A stretch of 7,658 nucleotides of DNA from Anaerolineae bacterium (GCA_003694235.1 RFKO01000091.1:1-7658), one strand, 5' to 3'. Counted from the first letter of the stretch, positions 1-6,442 are shown. The notes: generated by a model not told the origin, from the sequence alone. Made by a program: numbers and translations.

Positions 1-28
1 CAGCCAGAATCCAAAGGTTACGGCTCAT
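1..28 (-). CDS. 5' end of a minus-strand protein-coding gene, cut by the window edge
   Basis: Only the first nine codons are inside the window. Read on the minus strand they give MSRNLWILA, starting from an ATG whose A is at position 28. The start is chosen because a strong Shine-Dalgarno sequence, AAGGAG (positions 41 down to 36), lies seven bases upstream, and a plausible promoter lies further upstream. The short basic then hydrophobic start would suit a signal peptide or membrane protein, but nine residues cannot establish this. The product is not recognised. The gene is divergent from the tRNA gene, so the two share positions 29-123 as upstream region. Confidence 0.6.
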
Positions 29-67
29 TTCTTCTCTCCTTTTCAACCATCGGCGGTTCTTAATCTA

Positions 68-95
68 ATCCTAACCAAGTTCTCCTCAAAGTCAA
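68..95 (-). promoter_or_regulatory. Possible promoter for the left-edge minus-strand gene
   Basis: On the minus strand a TTGACT hexamer (95-90) is followed after 16 bases by TAGGAT (73-68). Five of six and four of six bases respectively match the sigma-70 consensus. It points at the minus-strand start at position 28 and would leave a leader of about 30 bases carrying the Shine-Dalgarno sequence. The -10 element is weak, so this is tentative. Confidence 0.35.
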
Positions 96-123
96 TGAGA
101 CATTAGTCACATCAACGATCGCA

Positions 124-152
124 TTGACGCTAAAAAATCGCTGGCGTATAAT
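124..152 (+). promoter_or_regulatory. Sigma-70 promoter of the tRNA-Leu gene
   Basis: TTGACG (124-129) and a perfect TATAAT (147-152) are separated by exactly 17 bases, close to the ideal housekeeping promoter. A start about seven bases after the -10 box falls near 159, only about three bases before the mature tRNA 5' end at 162. The leader to be removed would therefore be very short. A strong constitutive promoter suits a stable RNA gene. Confidence 0.85.
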
Positions 153-161
153 TCCGACGCC

Positions 162-243
162 GGGGAAGTGCTGGAACTGGCAGACAGGCGTGACTTAGGA
201 TCACGTGCCCTCGGGCGTGTGGGTTCGAGCCCCACCTTCCCCA
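162..243 (+). tRNA. tRNA-Leu, anticodon UAG
   Basis: The cloverleaf can be folded by hand. The acceptor stem GGGGAAG (162-168) pairs with CTTCCCC (236-242), with discriminator A at 243. The anticodon stem CGTGA (189-193) pairs with TCACG (201-205). Its loop CTTAGGA (194-200) carries anticodon TAG at 196-198, which reads CUN leucine codons. A long variable arm formed by GCCC and GGGC marks it as a class II tRNA, as expected for leucine. The T arm is GTGGG, TTCGAGC, CCCAC (219-235). The 3' CCA is not encoded (TCT follows the discriminator), so CCA must be added after transcription. Length is 82 bases. It appears to be a single-gene transcript, with its own promoter and terminator. Confidence 0.97.
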
Positions 244-252
244 TCTGCCCGC

Positions 253-278
253 AAGGCGTCCGCGCGACGCCTTTCTTT
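253..278 (+). terminator. Rho-independent terminator of the tRNA-Leu gene
   Basis: AAGGCGTC (253-260) pairs perfectly with GACGCCTT (266-273) around the five-base loop CGCGC. A T-rich run follows (TCTTT, 274-278). It begins nine bases after the tRNA 3' end. Confidence 0.85.
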
Positions 279-356
279 ATGCCGCAGCGGATTGTAAATT
301 CTTCATTAGATTTTGCCACTGCAGGCATCTCCATTGGGTAGAAACGTGCCCTGGCA

Positions 357-365
357 TGATATAAT
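357..365 (+). promoter_or_regulatory. Extended -10 promoter of the tig-clpP operon
   Basis: TGATATAAT combines a perfect TATAAT (360-365) with the upstream TG of an extended -10 element. No good -35 box is seen at the usual distance; TTGGGT at 334-339 would need a 20-base spacer. Transcription would start near 372, giving a leader of roughly 30 bases. The preceding stretch, 279-356, holds nothing else recognisable. Confidence 0.7.
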
Positions 366-386
366 CCGCGCCGAACGCGCGTAAAT

Positions 387-393
387 GGAAGGA
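387..393 (+). promoter_or_regulatory. Ribosome binding site that fixes the TTG start of tig
   Basis: GGAAGGA lies seven bases before the TTG at 401. The ATG at 385 is in another frame and sits inside this region, so it is not the start of trigger factor. Confidence 0.75.
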
Positions 394-400
394 CATAGCC

Positions 401-1903
401 TTGAATATTCAGAAAGAACCCCTCGAAAATCACCACGTCAAACTGATCGTGGAGGCCGATCCTGCCGATTGGGAAAAAGCCAAGAAGCAGGCCGCCCGCA
501 AAATCGCAAAACAGGTGAAAATCCCCGGCTTCCGCCCTGGCCGGGCGCCCTACAAGGTGGTCTTAAAACACGTTGGCGAAGGCGCGATCATCGAAGAAGG
601 CCTGGAAATCCTGGTGGACGAGTTGTACCCGCGCCTTCTCGAGGAGGCCGAAATCTCCCCCTATGGGCCGGGAAAGCTGGTGGAGATCTCCACCTTCGAC
701 CCACCGGTGATGGAATTCGACGTTCCACTGGCGCCGGTGGTCGAACTGGGAGACTACAAATCGATCCGCCTGCCCTACGAGCCGCCGGAAGTCAGCGATG
801 ACGAGGTGGAAGAAATTCTGGAAGACCTGCGCAAACGCAACGCCACCAGCGAGTCCGTCAACCGGCCAGCGGAGGAAGGGGACATCGTGTACATGCGCGT
901 CAGCGCCCGCCGCCTGGATATCGAAGACGAAGACGAAGCCATCCTGTACTCCGGCCAGTTCTCTTCCGCCCGCATCGGCGAGGAAAACAGCGCCGCCGAG
1001 CGTCAGTTCTTCCCCGGCTTCTCCCAACACCTGCTCGGCGTATCTCCCGAGGAGGAAAAAACCTTTACCCACACCTATCCCGATGACTACGAGGACGAAG
1101 ACCTGCGCGGCGCGGAGGTCGAGTTCAAAGTGCTGGTCACCAACGTGCAGACCTACCAGCTCCCCGAACTCGACGATGAATTCGCCAAAGAGGTCAGCGA
1201 TTTCGAAACGCTCGACGCCCTGCGCGCCGATATCCGTCAGGCGCTGGAACAAAATGCGCAGCAAGAGTATCAACAGGCGTACGGCGAGGAAGTGCTGCAA
1301 AAACTCATCGAAGACAGCACCCTCCACTATCCTCCCGAGGCGCTGGAAGACCAGAAAGAGCAGGTCATCGCCAACCTGAAACAACGTCTCGCTCAGGATG
1401 GGCTTTCTCTGGAATCTTACCGTCAGTTCTTGGGACAGAGCGATGAGGAGTTCGAAGCGCAGGTCGCCGAGGCAGCGGAAAACGGGCTCCAGCGCGAGCT
1501 GGTGCTGGCTGAAGTGGCTCAGGCCGAGAAGATCGAGCCGGACGCCGACACCTTCAACCGCACCTCCACGGCGCTGCTCCAGAGCCTGATCTCCGACATG
1601 ACCCCCAAACAGGTGCGCGACCTGCAAAAAGGCGACCTTATCCCCAGACTGCTCTCCTCGCTGGCAGCAGACATGACGCTGAGCCGCGCCCTCGAGTACC
1701 TGAGCACCATTGCACGAGGCGAACCCTGGCCGCCGGAGGCCGAGGAGGCTTCGCCCCAAGCGGAGACTGCTGACGCGGACGCAGAGGACGCAGCGGGTGA
1801 AGAAGAGCCGGCCGCGAGCGAGGCGATCGCAACAAATGAAACGCCAACACCGGCCGCGGAGAGCGCGACCGAGCCAACCACACAAGAAAGCGAGGCCGAA
1901 TGA
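401..1903 (+). CDS. tig: Trigger factor, ribosome-associated chaperone and peptidyl-prolyl isomerase
   Basis: Trigger factor binds the ribosome near the peptide exit and shields new chains. The N-terminal ribosome-binding domain carries the signature GFRPGRAP at residues 43-50. An FKBP-like isomerase domain spans about 157-250, with the core FFPGF at 203-207. The C-terminal arm begins near ELDDEFAK (256-263) and runs to about 435. The start is TTG, supported by a GGAAGGA ribosome binding site seven bases upstream; no in-frame ATG lies nearby. At 500 residues it is longer than the usual 430-450. The excess is residues 441-500, a tail rich in Ala, Thr, Pro and Glu with 19 acidic and no basic residues, which looks disordered. 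The stop overlaps the clpP start by four bases (ATGA), so the two are probably translationally coupled. Identification is firm; the role of the tail is unknown. Confidence 0.96.
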   Translation: MNIQKEPLENHHVKLIVEADPADWEKAKKQAARKIAKQVKIPGFRPGRAPYKVVLKHVGEGAIIEEGLEILVDELYPRLLEEAEISPYGPGKLVEISTFDPPVMEFDVPLAPVVELGDYKSIRLPYEPPEVSDDEVEEILEDLRKRNATSESVNRPAEEGDIVYMRVSARRLDIEDEDEAILYSGQFSSARIGEENSAAERQFFPGFSQHLLGVSPEEEKTFTHTYPDDYEDEDLRGAEVEFKVLVTNVQTYQLPELDDEFAKEVSDFETLDALRADIRQALEQNAQQEYQQAYGEEVLQKLIEDSTLHYPPEALEDQKEQVIANLKQRLAQDGLSLESYRQFLGQSDEEFEAQVAEAAENGLQRELVLAEVAQAEKIEPDADTFNRTSTALLQSLISDMTPKQVRDLQKGDLIPRLLSSLAADMTLSRALEYLSTIARGEPWPPEAEEASPQAETADADAEDAAGEEEPAASEAIATNETPTPAAESATEPTTQESEAE

Positions 1904-2514
1904 ACGCCCAAATGCCTTTCTCCCTGACCCCCTATGTGATTGAGACCTCCCCTCACGGCGAGCGTCTTTACGATGTGTTCGCCATGCTGCTCAAGAACCG
2001 CATTCTGTTCCTGGGCACACCGATCAACGATCAGGTCGCCAACCTGGTTGTGGCGCAACTGCTTCACCTGAGCAAGGAAGACCCGGAAGCGCCGATCCAG
2101 ATGTACATCAACTCCCCCGGCGGACAGGTGTACGCCGGCCTGGCGATCTACGACACCATGCAGATGATCCCCAACCCGATCAGCACCGTCGCCGTTGGTA
2201 TGACCGCATCATTCGGCACGGTATTGCTGACCGCGGGCACCAAAGGGCAGCGATACGCCCTGCCGCACGCCACCATCCACATGCACCAGCCGCTCGGCGG
2301 CGCGCAGGGTCAGGCCACCGACATCCAGATTCAGGCGCGCGAAATCCTGCGCCTCAAGACGCGCTTGAACGAAATCCTGGCTCACCACACCGGTCAGTCA
2401 GTCGAACAGATCGAAAAGGATACCGACCGCGACTTCTGGATGGACGCCGAAGAGGCGCGCAAGTATGGCCTGGTGGACGAAATTCTGGAAGTGCCGGAAA
2501 AGAAAGCTTCCTGA
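1900..2514 (+). CDS. clpP: ATP-dependent Clp protease, proteolytic subunit
   Basis: ClpP forms a barrel-shaped serine protease in the cytoplasm that degrades proteins fed by AAA+ unfoldases such as ClpX. The catalytic triad can be read as Ser104 (in GMTASFG), His129 (in HMHQP) and Asp178 (in TDRDFW). The spacings of 25 and 49 residues match those between Ser97, His122 and Asp171 of the E. coli enzyme. INSPGG (70-75) is the usual substrate-strand motif. The 204-residue length is normal, with a short N-terminal leader. Residues around the nucleophile are TASFG rather than the more common AASMG. The ATG overlaps the tig stop in an ATGA, giving the common tig-clpP pairing. No clpX follows; a hairpin ends the operon 16 bases after the stop. 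Confidence 0.97.
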   Translation: MNAQMPFSLTPYVIETSPHGERLYDVFAMLLKNRILFLGTPINDQVANLVVAQLLHLSKEDPEAPIQMYINSPGGQVYAGLAIYDTMQMIPNPISTVAVGMTASFGTVLLTAGTKGQRYALPHATIHMHQPLGGAQGQATDIQIQAREILRLKTRLNEILAHHTGQSVEQIEKDTDRDFWMDAEEARKYGLVDEILEVPEKKAS

Positions 2515-2530
2515 GCCTTCCCCACGATAA

Positions 2531-2558
2531 AAAGCCGGATTGCGTGCAATCCGGCTTT
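2531..2558 (+). terminator. Strong hairpin terminator after clpP, possibly bidirectional
   Basis: AAAGCCGGATT (2531-2541) pairs perfectly with AATCCGGCTTT (2548-2558) around the loop GCGTGC, whose outer GC/GC bases could also pair. The + strand has only TTT and then mixed bases after the stem. On the minus strand the stem is followed by TTTTTAT, a better U-tract. It separates tig-clpP from the phosphatase gene downstream. Confidence 0.85.
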
Positions 2559-2611
2559 ACACTTCTACACCACTGGCGAGGCGCCAACACAGCGGCTTCC
2601 CTGCAACGTTT

Positions 2612-3442
2612 ATGAACCAATCTCCAGCCATCAAGGCCCTGATCCTGGATATGGACGGGGTGCTGTGGAAAAATTACACCCCAATCGTAGACCTGCCGGC
2701 CATCTTCGACCGGCTGCGAGAACACGGCCTGGGGGTGGTGCTGGCCACCAACAACGCCACGCGCACGCCGGAATGGTATCTGGAGCGGCTGACGCAATTC
2801 GGCGTTCGGCTGCAACCGTGGCAGGTGCTCAACTCCGCGGAGACCACTGCAGAGGTGCTCGCCCGCCGCTTTTCCGTGGGCACGCCGGTGTATGTGGTTG
2901 GCGAACAAGGCCTGCAGCAGGCGCTCCAACGGCATGATTTCGTGTTCGATGGCGAGCGCGCCCAGGCGGTCGTCGTCGGCCTGGATAAGCAGGTCACTTA
3001 CGAGAAAATCAAAATCGCCAGTCACCTGATCCGCCAGGGAGCGGCCTTCATCGGCACCAATCCCGACCGCACCTTCCCCACCCCGCGCGCCCTGCTCCCC
3101 GGCGCGGGCGCGATTCTGGCCGCCATCGAGGCCGCCTCCGGCGTCGCCCCCGAAATCATCGGCAAGCCCTCTCCCGCCATGTACCGCCTGGCTCTGGAGC
3201 GGCTGGGCACACAGCCGGAAGAGACGCTGGCCGTGGGCGACCGTCTGGAAACCGACATCCTCGGTGGACAACAAGCCGGTTGTCGAACGGCGCTGGTGCT
3301 CTCCGGCGTGACCTCCCGCGCCGAGGCGGAAGCCTGGCAACCGCAGCCGGATTGGATCGCCAGCGACCTCGCCGCCCTGCTGGATGAAGTGCTGAGGGAG
3401 ACGGGGGACGGAAGACGGGAGACGGAAGCAGGAAGACAATAG
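2612..3442 (+). CDS. HAD superfamily IIA (NagD/phosphoglycolate phosphatase-like) hydrolase
   Basis: A cytoplasmic phosphatase of the haloacid dehalogenase superfamily, subfamily IIA (NagD, p-nitrophenyl phosphatase and 2-phosphoglycolate phosphatase relatives). Motif I is DMDGVLW, with nucleophile Asp13 and acid/base Asp15. Motif II is TNN at 46-48. Motif III is Lys185 in GKPSP. Motif IV is GDRLETD, with Asp210 and Asp215. The type C2 cap lies between motifs II and III. The ATG at 2612 is preferred because the frame upstream runs back into the clpP terminator hairpin and has no better start. No clear Shine-Dalgarno sequence or promoter is seen. At 276 residues the length is normal, but residues 262-276 are encoded by a 7-base tandem repeat and look like an addition. 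Substrate cannot be assigned; sugar phosphates, nucleoside monophosphates or phosphoglycolate are all possible. Confidence 0.9.
   Translation: MNQSPAIKALILDMDGVLWKNYTPIVDLPAIFDRLREHGLGVVLATNNATRTPEWYLERLTQFGVRLQPWQVLNSAETTAEVLARRFSVGTPVYVVGEQGLQQALQRHDFVFDGERAQAVVVGLDKQVTYEKIKIASHLIRQGAAFIGTNPDRTFPTPRALLPGAGAILAAIEAASGVAPEIIGKPSPAMYRLALERLGTQPEETLAVGDRLETDILGGQQAGCRTALVLSGVTSRAEAEAWQPQPDWIASDLAALLDEVLRETGDGRRETEAGRQ
3397..3438 (+). repeat. Heptanucleotide tandem repeat, unit GRRGACG, six units
   Basis: Six consecutive 7-base units can be read: GGAGACG, GGGGACG, GAAGACG, GGAGACG, GAAGCAG and GAAGACA. The array has no stop codon in its reading frame and encodes most of the last 15 residues of the HAD phosphatase; the TAG stop (3440-3442) comes just after it. 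The last two units are degenerate. Confidence 0.85.
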
Positions 3443-3464
3443 AGAGCAGGCTTTTCCATCCCCC

Positions 3465-4499
3465 ATGACCGAACCGTACTTCTTCGACCTTTCCCTCGGC
3501 GATCTGACCGCTCTGCTGACCGGCTGGGGCGAACCAGCCTATCGCGCGCGGCAGATATGGCACGGAGTGTATCGCAGCCTGTGGCCCGACCCCGCTGCCT
3601 TCACCAATCTGCCGCTGGCCCTGCGAGACCGCCTGGCCGAAGAACTCGAATTCAGTCATTTACACCCCCAAAAGGAACAACGCTCGCTGGACGGCGAAAC
3701 GCTAAAAGTGCTCTTCCATCTGCCGGATGGAAACCCGCTCGAAACCGTGCGCATGCGCTACCTGAAGCGGCGCACGCTGTGCGTCTCAACCCAGTCGGGC
3801 TGCGCGATGGGCTGCGCTTTCTGCGCCACCGGGCAAATGGGCTTTCGGCGCAATCTGAGCGCGGGCGAGATCGTGGAGCAGGTGGTGTACTTTGCCCGCC
3901 GTCTGGCAGCACACGGCGAGCGCGTGACCAACATCGTGCTGATGGGTATGGGCGAACCGCTACACAATTACGACGCCACGCTGGAGGCCGTCCGCCGCCT
4001 GAATCACCCTGAAGGCATGAACCTGGGCGCGCGCCGATTCACCCTCTCCACCGTCGGTCTGCCCGATGCCATCCGCCGCCTGGCGCGCGAAGACCTGCAG
4101 GTCAATCTGGCCGTCTCGCTCCACGCCGCCGACGACGAACTGCGCGCCGAAATGCTGCCGATCAACCGCCGTTACCCCATCGCACAAGTGATGGAGGCGG
4201 TGCGCGATTATGTCGCCCACACCCATCGGCGGGTGACTTTCGAATGGGCGCTGATCCGCGAACTGAACGACACCCCCGAACAGGCGGAAAAACTCGCCGC
4301 CCTGCTGCGAGGTCTGCCCGCGCACGTCAATCTCATCCCCCTCAATCCCACCGCAGGTTATGGCGGTCAGGCTTCTGACCGCGCCCGCGCCGCAGCCTTC
4401 CAGCAGGCTCTCGAGCGGCGAGGCATTCCCTGCACGATACGATTGCGACGGGGGATTGACATCCAGGCCGGCTGCGGCCAGCTGGCCAGCCACCATTGA
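3465..4499 (+). CDS. rlmN: Dual-specificity 23S rRNA/tRNA adenine-C2 methyltransferase RlmN
   Basis: A radical-SAM enzyme that methylates C2 of A2503 in 23S rRNA and of A37 in some tRNAs, tuning peptidyl-transferase function and decoding. The 4Fe-4S cluster motif CAMGCAFC gives Cys113, Cys117 and Cys120. The SAM-binding GMGEP is at 161-165. Two further cysteines needed for the methyl-transfer mechanism are present: Cys337 in AGCGQL (methyl carrier) and Cys106, seven residues before the first cluster cysteine, as in E. coli RlmN (Cys118 and Cys125). The 344-residue length is typical, and the protein ends soon after the GCGQL motif. The paralogue Cfr methylates C8, but the overall context and housekeeping setting favour RlmN. 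The gene starts 22 bases after the HAD gene with no clear Shine-Dalgarno sequence, so the two are probably co-transcribed. Confidence 0.95.
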   Translation: MTEPYFFDLSLGDLTALLTGWGEPAYRARQIWHGVYRSLWPDPAAFTNLPLALRDRLAEELEFSHLHPQKEQRSLDGETLKVLFHLPDGNPLETVRMRYLKRRTLCVSTQSGCAMGCAFCATGQMGFRRNLSAGEIVEQVVYFARRLAAHGERVTNIVLMGMGEPLHNYDATLEAVRRLNHPEGMNLGARRFTLSTVGLPDAIRRLAREDLQVNLAVSLHAADDELRAEMLPINRRYPIAQVMEAVRDYVAHTHRRVTFEWALIRELNDTPEQAEKLAALLRGLPAHVNLIPLNPTAGYGGQASDRARAAAFQQALERRGIPCTIRLRRGIDIQAGCGQLASHH

Positions 4500-4512
4500 A
4501 AAACACCTTTCG

Positions 4513-4521
4513 TGTTACAAT
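4513..4521 (+). promoter_or_regulatory. Extended -10 promoter for the NIL/lipid-kinase/methyltransferase genes
   Basis: TGTTACAAT joins a TACAAT -10 box (4516-4521) to an upstream TG. TTGAAA (4496-4501) resembles a -35 box but its 14-base spacer is short, so the extended -10 probably carries the activity. The region overlaps the last codons and stop of rlmN. An inverted repeat, AACAC (4502-4506) and GTGTT (4512-4516), sits between the two boxes. Confidence 0.6.
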
Positions 4522-4580
4522 GTACTCCCCGTCTCCGCATCCAATCCGACCGTCACAGCCTGGCAAATGTTTATTGAGCG

Positions 4581-4586
4581 AGGAGG
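4581..4586 (+). promoter_or_regulatory. Consensus Shine-Dalgarno sequence of the NIL-domain gene
   Basis: AGGAGG lies six bases before the ATG at 4593. It is the best ribosome binding site on the + strand of this window and supports the small NIL gene as real. Confidence 0.85.
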
Positions 4587-4592
4587 CGTCCT

Positions 4593-4829
4593 ATGGAAAC
4601 CTGGTTGGTTCGCCTGGACTTCCCGGCCCACCTCTTCGATGTCCCCGTCATCAACCAGCTCATCCGCCGCTACGATGTGACCTTCAATATCCAATCGGCG
4701 CACATCGACCGTAACGGCGGACAGGTTGAAATCTATCTCACCGGCTCGCCGCAGGTCTTGCAAGCCGCTATTGATTGGCTGGACGGCCGCGGCATCACTA
4801 CACACACCCTGACGAAACAAAAAACATGA
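4593..4829 (+). CDS. Free-standing NIL-domain protein
   Basis: A 78-residue protein that consists of little more than one NIL domain, the ferredoxin-like fold usually found at the C-terminus of the methionine ABC-transporter ATPase MetN, where it binds methionine and inhibits transport. The pattern seen is a first strand (WLVRLDF, 4-10), an early helix (PVINQLIRRY, 18-27), a strand with NIQSA (32-36), a strand VEIYLTG (45-51) and a final helix plus strand (LQAAIDWLDGRGI, 56-68). No ATPase domain is attached or adjacent. The start is fixed by a perfect AGGAGG. The stop overlaps the next ATG as ATGA, so it is probably translated together with the lipid kinase. It may act as a small ligand-sensing or partner subunit; that is inference. 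Confidence 0.8.
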   Translation: METWLVRLDFPAHLFDVPVINQLIRRYDVTFNIQSAHIDRNGGQVEIYLTGSPQVLQAAIDWLDGRGITTHTLTKQKT

Positions 4830-5734
4830 CCGCTCGCATCATCCTCAATCCCTATGCCAATCGCTGGGGGGCGCTGGCGCAACGCCCCGAAGCCGAAGCC
4901 GCGCTACAAGCCGCCGGAGTCGAATACGATCTCGTGGTATCGGAATATCCCGGCCACGGCATCGCGCTGGCCGAAGAGGCCGTCCACAAAGGCTACGAAA
5001 CTGTGATCGCCGCGGGGGGCGATTCCACCTATAACGAAGTCGTCAACGGCATGCTCCGCGCCGCGGGTGACAACCCACTCGAGGTGCGCTTCGGTATTCT
5101 GCCGATGGGTACTGCCAATGACCTGGCCGACAACCTGAGCATCCCCAAAGACCTGTCGGCCGCAGCGCAGGTGATCGCCCGCGGCCACACCCGCCCGCTG
5201 GACATCTGCCAGGTAAACGATCGCTACTTCGTCAACAACTCCGCCGTGGGTTTAGAGACCGCTGTCTCGGTACAGCAAACCAAGATGAAGCGCACCAAAG
5301 GCATTGTGCGCTATTTGCTGGCCACGTTGATCGTGATCGCCCGCAACCCGCAATGGCACATGCGCCTGGAATGGGATGGCGGAGAGTACGACGGCCCGGT
5401 CACCATGGTCTCGGTAGGCAACAACCCGCGCACCGGCGGCATCTTCTACACCGTGCCGCATGCCAACCCCTTCGACGGCAAACTCTCCTTCGTGCACGGC
5501 TCGATGACGCGCCGCATTGATATTTTGCGCATCCTGCCGCGCATCATGAAACCCGGCGAGGGCAACTACGTCGAACATCCGGTGGTGCACGAGTACCACT
5601 GCACCTGGCTGAAGATACACGCCACCCCGGAGACTCCGCTACACACCGATGGCGAAGTGATTGCAGAGGCCATCTCCGACCTGGAGTACCGCGTCCATCC
5701 GGGGCGGGTGCCGATGCTGCTTCCCGTTGAATAG
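4826..5734 (+). CDS. Diacylglycerol kinase-family lipid kinase (YegS/DagK-like)
   Basis: A 302-residue soluble or membrane-associated kinase of the DAGK catalytic-domain family, which transfers phosphate from ATP to diacylglycerol or a related lipid. Visible motifs are NPYAN (8-12) near the N-terminus, the nucleotide loop AAGGDSTYNEVVNG (62-75), MGTANDLA (94-101), FDGKL (216-220) and the C-terminal HTDGE (273-277) typical of the family. The usual GGDGT is GGDST here (Ser67). The ATG at 4826 overlaps the NIL stop (ATGA). A longer reading frame from 4775 exists but would overlap the NIL gene by 55 bases without its own ribosome binding site. Substrate is not determined: DgkB-like diacylglycerol, undecaprenol or sphingoid substrates are all known in relatives. 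Its gene overlaps a methyltransferase gene at the 3' end. Confidence 0.9.
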   Translation: MTARIILNPYANRWGALAQRPEAEAALQAAGVEYDLVVSEYPGHGIALAEEAVHKGYETVIAAGGDSTYNEVVNGMLRAAGDNPLEVRFGILPMGTANDLADNLSIPKDLSAAAQVIARGHTRPLDICQVNDRYFVNNSAVGLETAVSVQQTKMKRTKGIVRYLLATLIVIARNPQWHMRLEWDGGEYDGPVTMVSVGNNPRTGGIFYTVPHANPFDGKLSFVHGSMTRRIDILRILPRIMKPGEGNYVEHPVVHEYHCTWLKIHATPETPLHTDGEVIAEAISDLEYRVHPGRVPMLLPVE

Positions 5735-6365
5735 GCTGCTCGCCGCTCTGCTGTGCACCTTCTTCCGCTGGTTGTACCGGCCGCTGGCGTGGATATACGA
5801 TGGCGTGGCCGCAATCGTATCGCTGGGGATGTGGAACCAATGGGTGCGCAGCGTGCTCCCCTACGTCCACGGCCGCCGCGTGCTGGAGCTCGGCTTCGGT
5901 CCCGGCCACCTGCAACGCCGGCTCCACGCAATGGGAGTCGAGACATTTGGCCTGGATGCCAGCCCACAGATGTGCCACCTGGCGGCGCGCCGGCTGCAGC
6001 GGCAAGGCTACATCCCCCGCCTCGTGAATGGCTATGCGCAACACATCCCCTTCCCGGCCAACGCCTTTCACCAGGCGGTTGCCACCTTCCCTACTGAATA
6101 CATCTTCCACCCTGCGACCCTGAGCGAAGTTCACCGCGTGCTGCGCCCCGACGGCGAGCTGCTCATCCTGCCCGTGGCCTGGATCACCGGCGAAGGGCTG
6201 CTGCACCGCGCCGCAGCGACTCTGTTTCGCGTTACCGGTCAGGCCCCGCACTGGGATGACGCCCTGCTCCAGCCGTTGAGGCGCGCCGGTTTCCAGACCG
6301 AGGCGCTGTCGCTGGAGGGGAAACACTGGCGCGCCGCGCTCATCCGGGCCACAAAACCGCGCTAA
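5727..6365 (+). CDS. Class I SAM-dependent methyltransferase, possibly membrane-associated
   Basis: A Rossmann-fold methyltransferase (Methyltransf_11/25 type). The SAM-binding motif I is VLELGFGPG (52-60), the acidic residue after the second strand is Asp77 in GLDAS, and the later motif LRPDGELLIL (139-148) is the usual strand-4 to helix boundary. Numbering uses the TTG start at 5727, which gives 212 residues and overlaps the lipid-kinase stop by eight bases. The frame is open further upstream (to 5661) but lies inside the kinase gene. No Shine-Dalgarno sequence is seen, so coupling to upstream translation is likely. The N-terminus (about 1-45) is rich in Leu, Trp, Phe and Tyr with scattered Arg and could lie on a membrane. 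Substrate is unknown; the neighbouring lipid kinase suggests a lipid or quinone, but only by position. Confidence 0.85.
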   Translation: MNRLLAALLCTFFRWLYRPLAWIYDGVAAIVSLGMWNQWVRSVLPYVHGRRVLELGFGPGHLQRRLHAMGVETFGLDASPQMCHLAARRLQRQGYIPRLVNGYAQHIPFPANAFHQAVATFPTEYIFHPATLSEVHRVLRPDGELLILPVAWITGEGLLHRAAATLFRVTGQAPHWDDALLQPLRRAGFQTEALSLEGKHWRAALIRATKPR

Positions 6366-6390
6366 GCATCGGCCGAGAACAAGAAGGTTT

Positions 6391-6442
6391 AGTGAGCAGT
6401 GAAGAGTGAAGAGTGATCAGTGATCAGTGAACAGTGATCAGT
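6391..6442 (+). repeat. Heptanucleotide tandem repeat, unit AGTGANN, about 7.4 units
   Basis: The units are AGTGAGC, AGTGAAG, AGTGAAG, AGTGATC, AGTGATC, AGTGAAC and AGTGATC, followed by AGT. The first five bases are invariant in all seven full units; only the last two vary. Because 7 is not a multiple of 3, any three successive units place a TGA stop in each of the three + frames. The array fills the middle of the intergenic spacer 6366-6467, just upstream of a promoter. The same unit returns at the right end of the window. Confidence 0.92.

Noticed and set aside
107..436. Minus-strand open frame of 109 codons across the tRNA gene
   Set aside because: It runs antisense through the tRNA-Leu gene, its terminator and the tig promoter, which are all well supported.
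563..1885. Long minus-strand open frame (440 codons) opposite tig
   Set aside because: It lies antisense to an unmistakable trigger factor gene. Such frames are common opposite GC-rich genes. Its product is low in recognisable motifs and no ribosome binding site was seen.
2540..2611. N-terminal extension of the HAD phosphatase from a TTG at 2540
   Set aside because: The start would lie inside the stem of the clpP terminator, and the added residues precede the HAD motif I strand without resembling the family.
2354..3466. Minus-strand open frame of 370 codons opposite the HAD gene
   Set aside because: It is antisense to a gene with all four HAD motifs and crosses the clpP terminator hairpin. 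No family features are visible.
6391..6442. CRISPR array
   Set aside because: The units are 7 bases long and directly adjacent, with no spacers of about 30 bases and no cas genes nearby.
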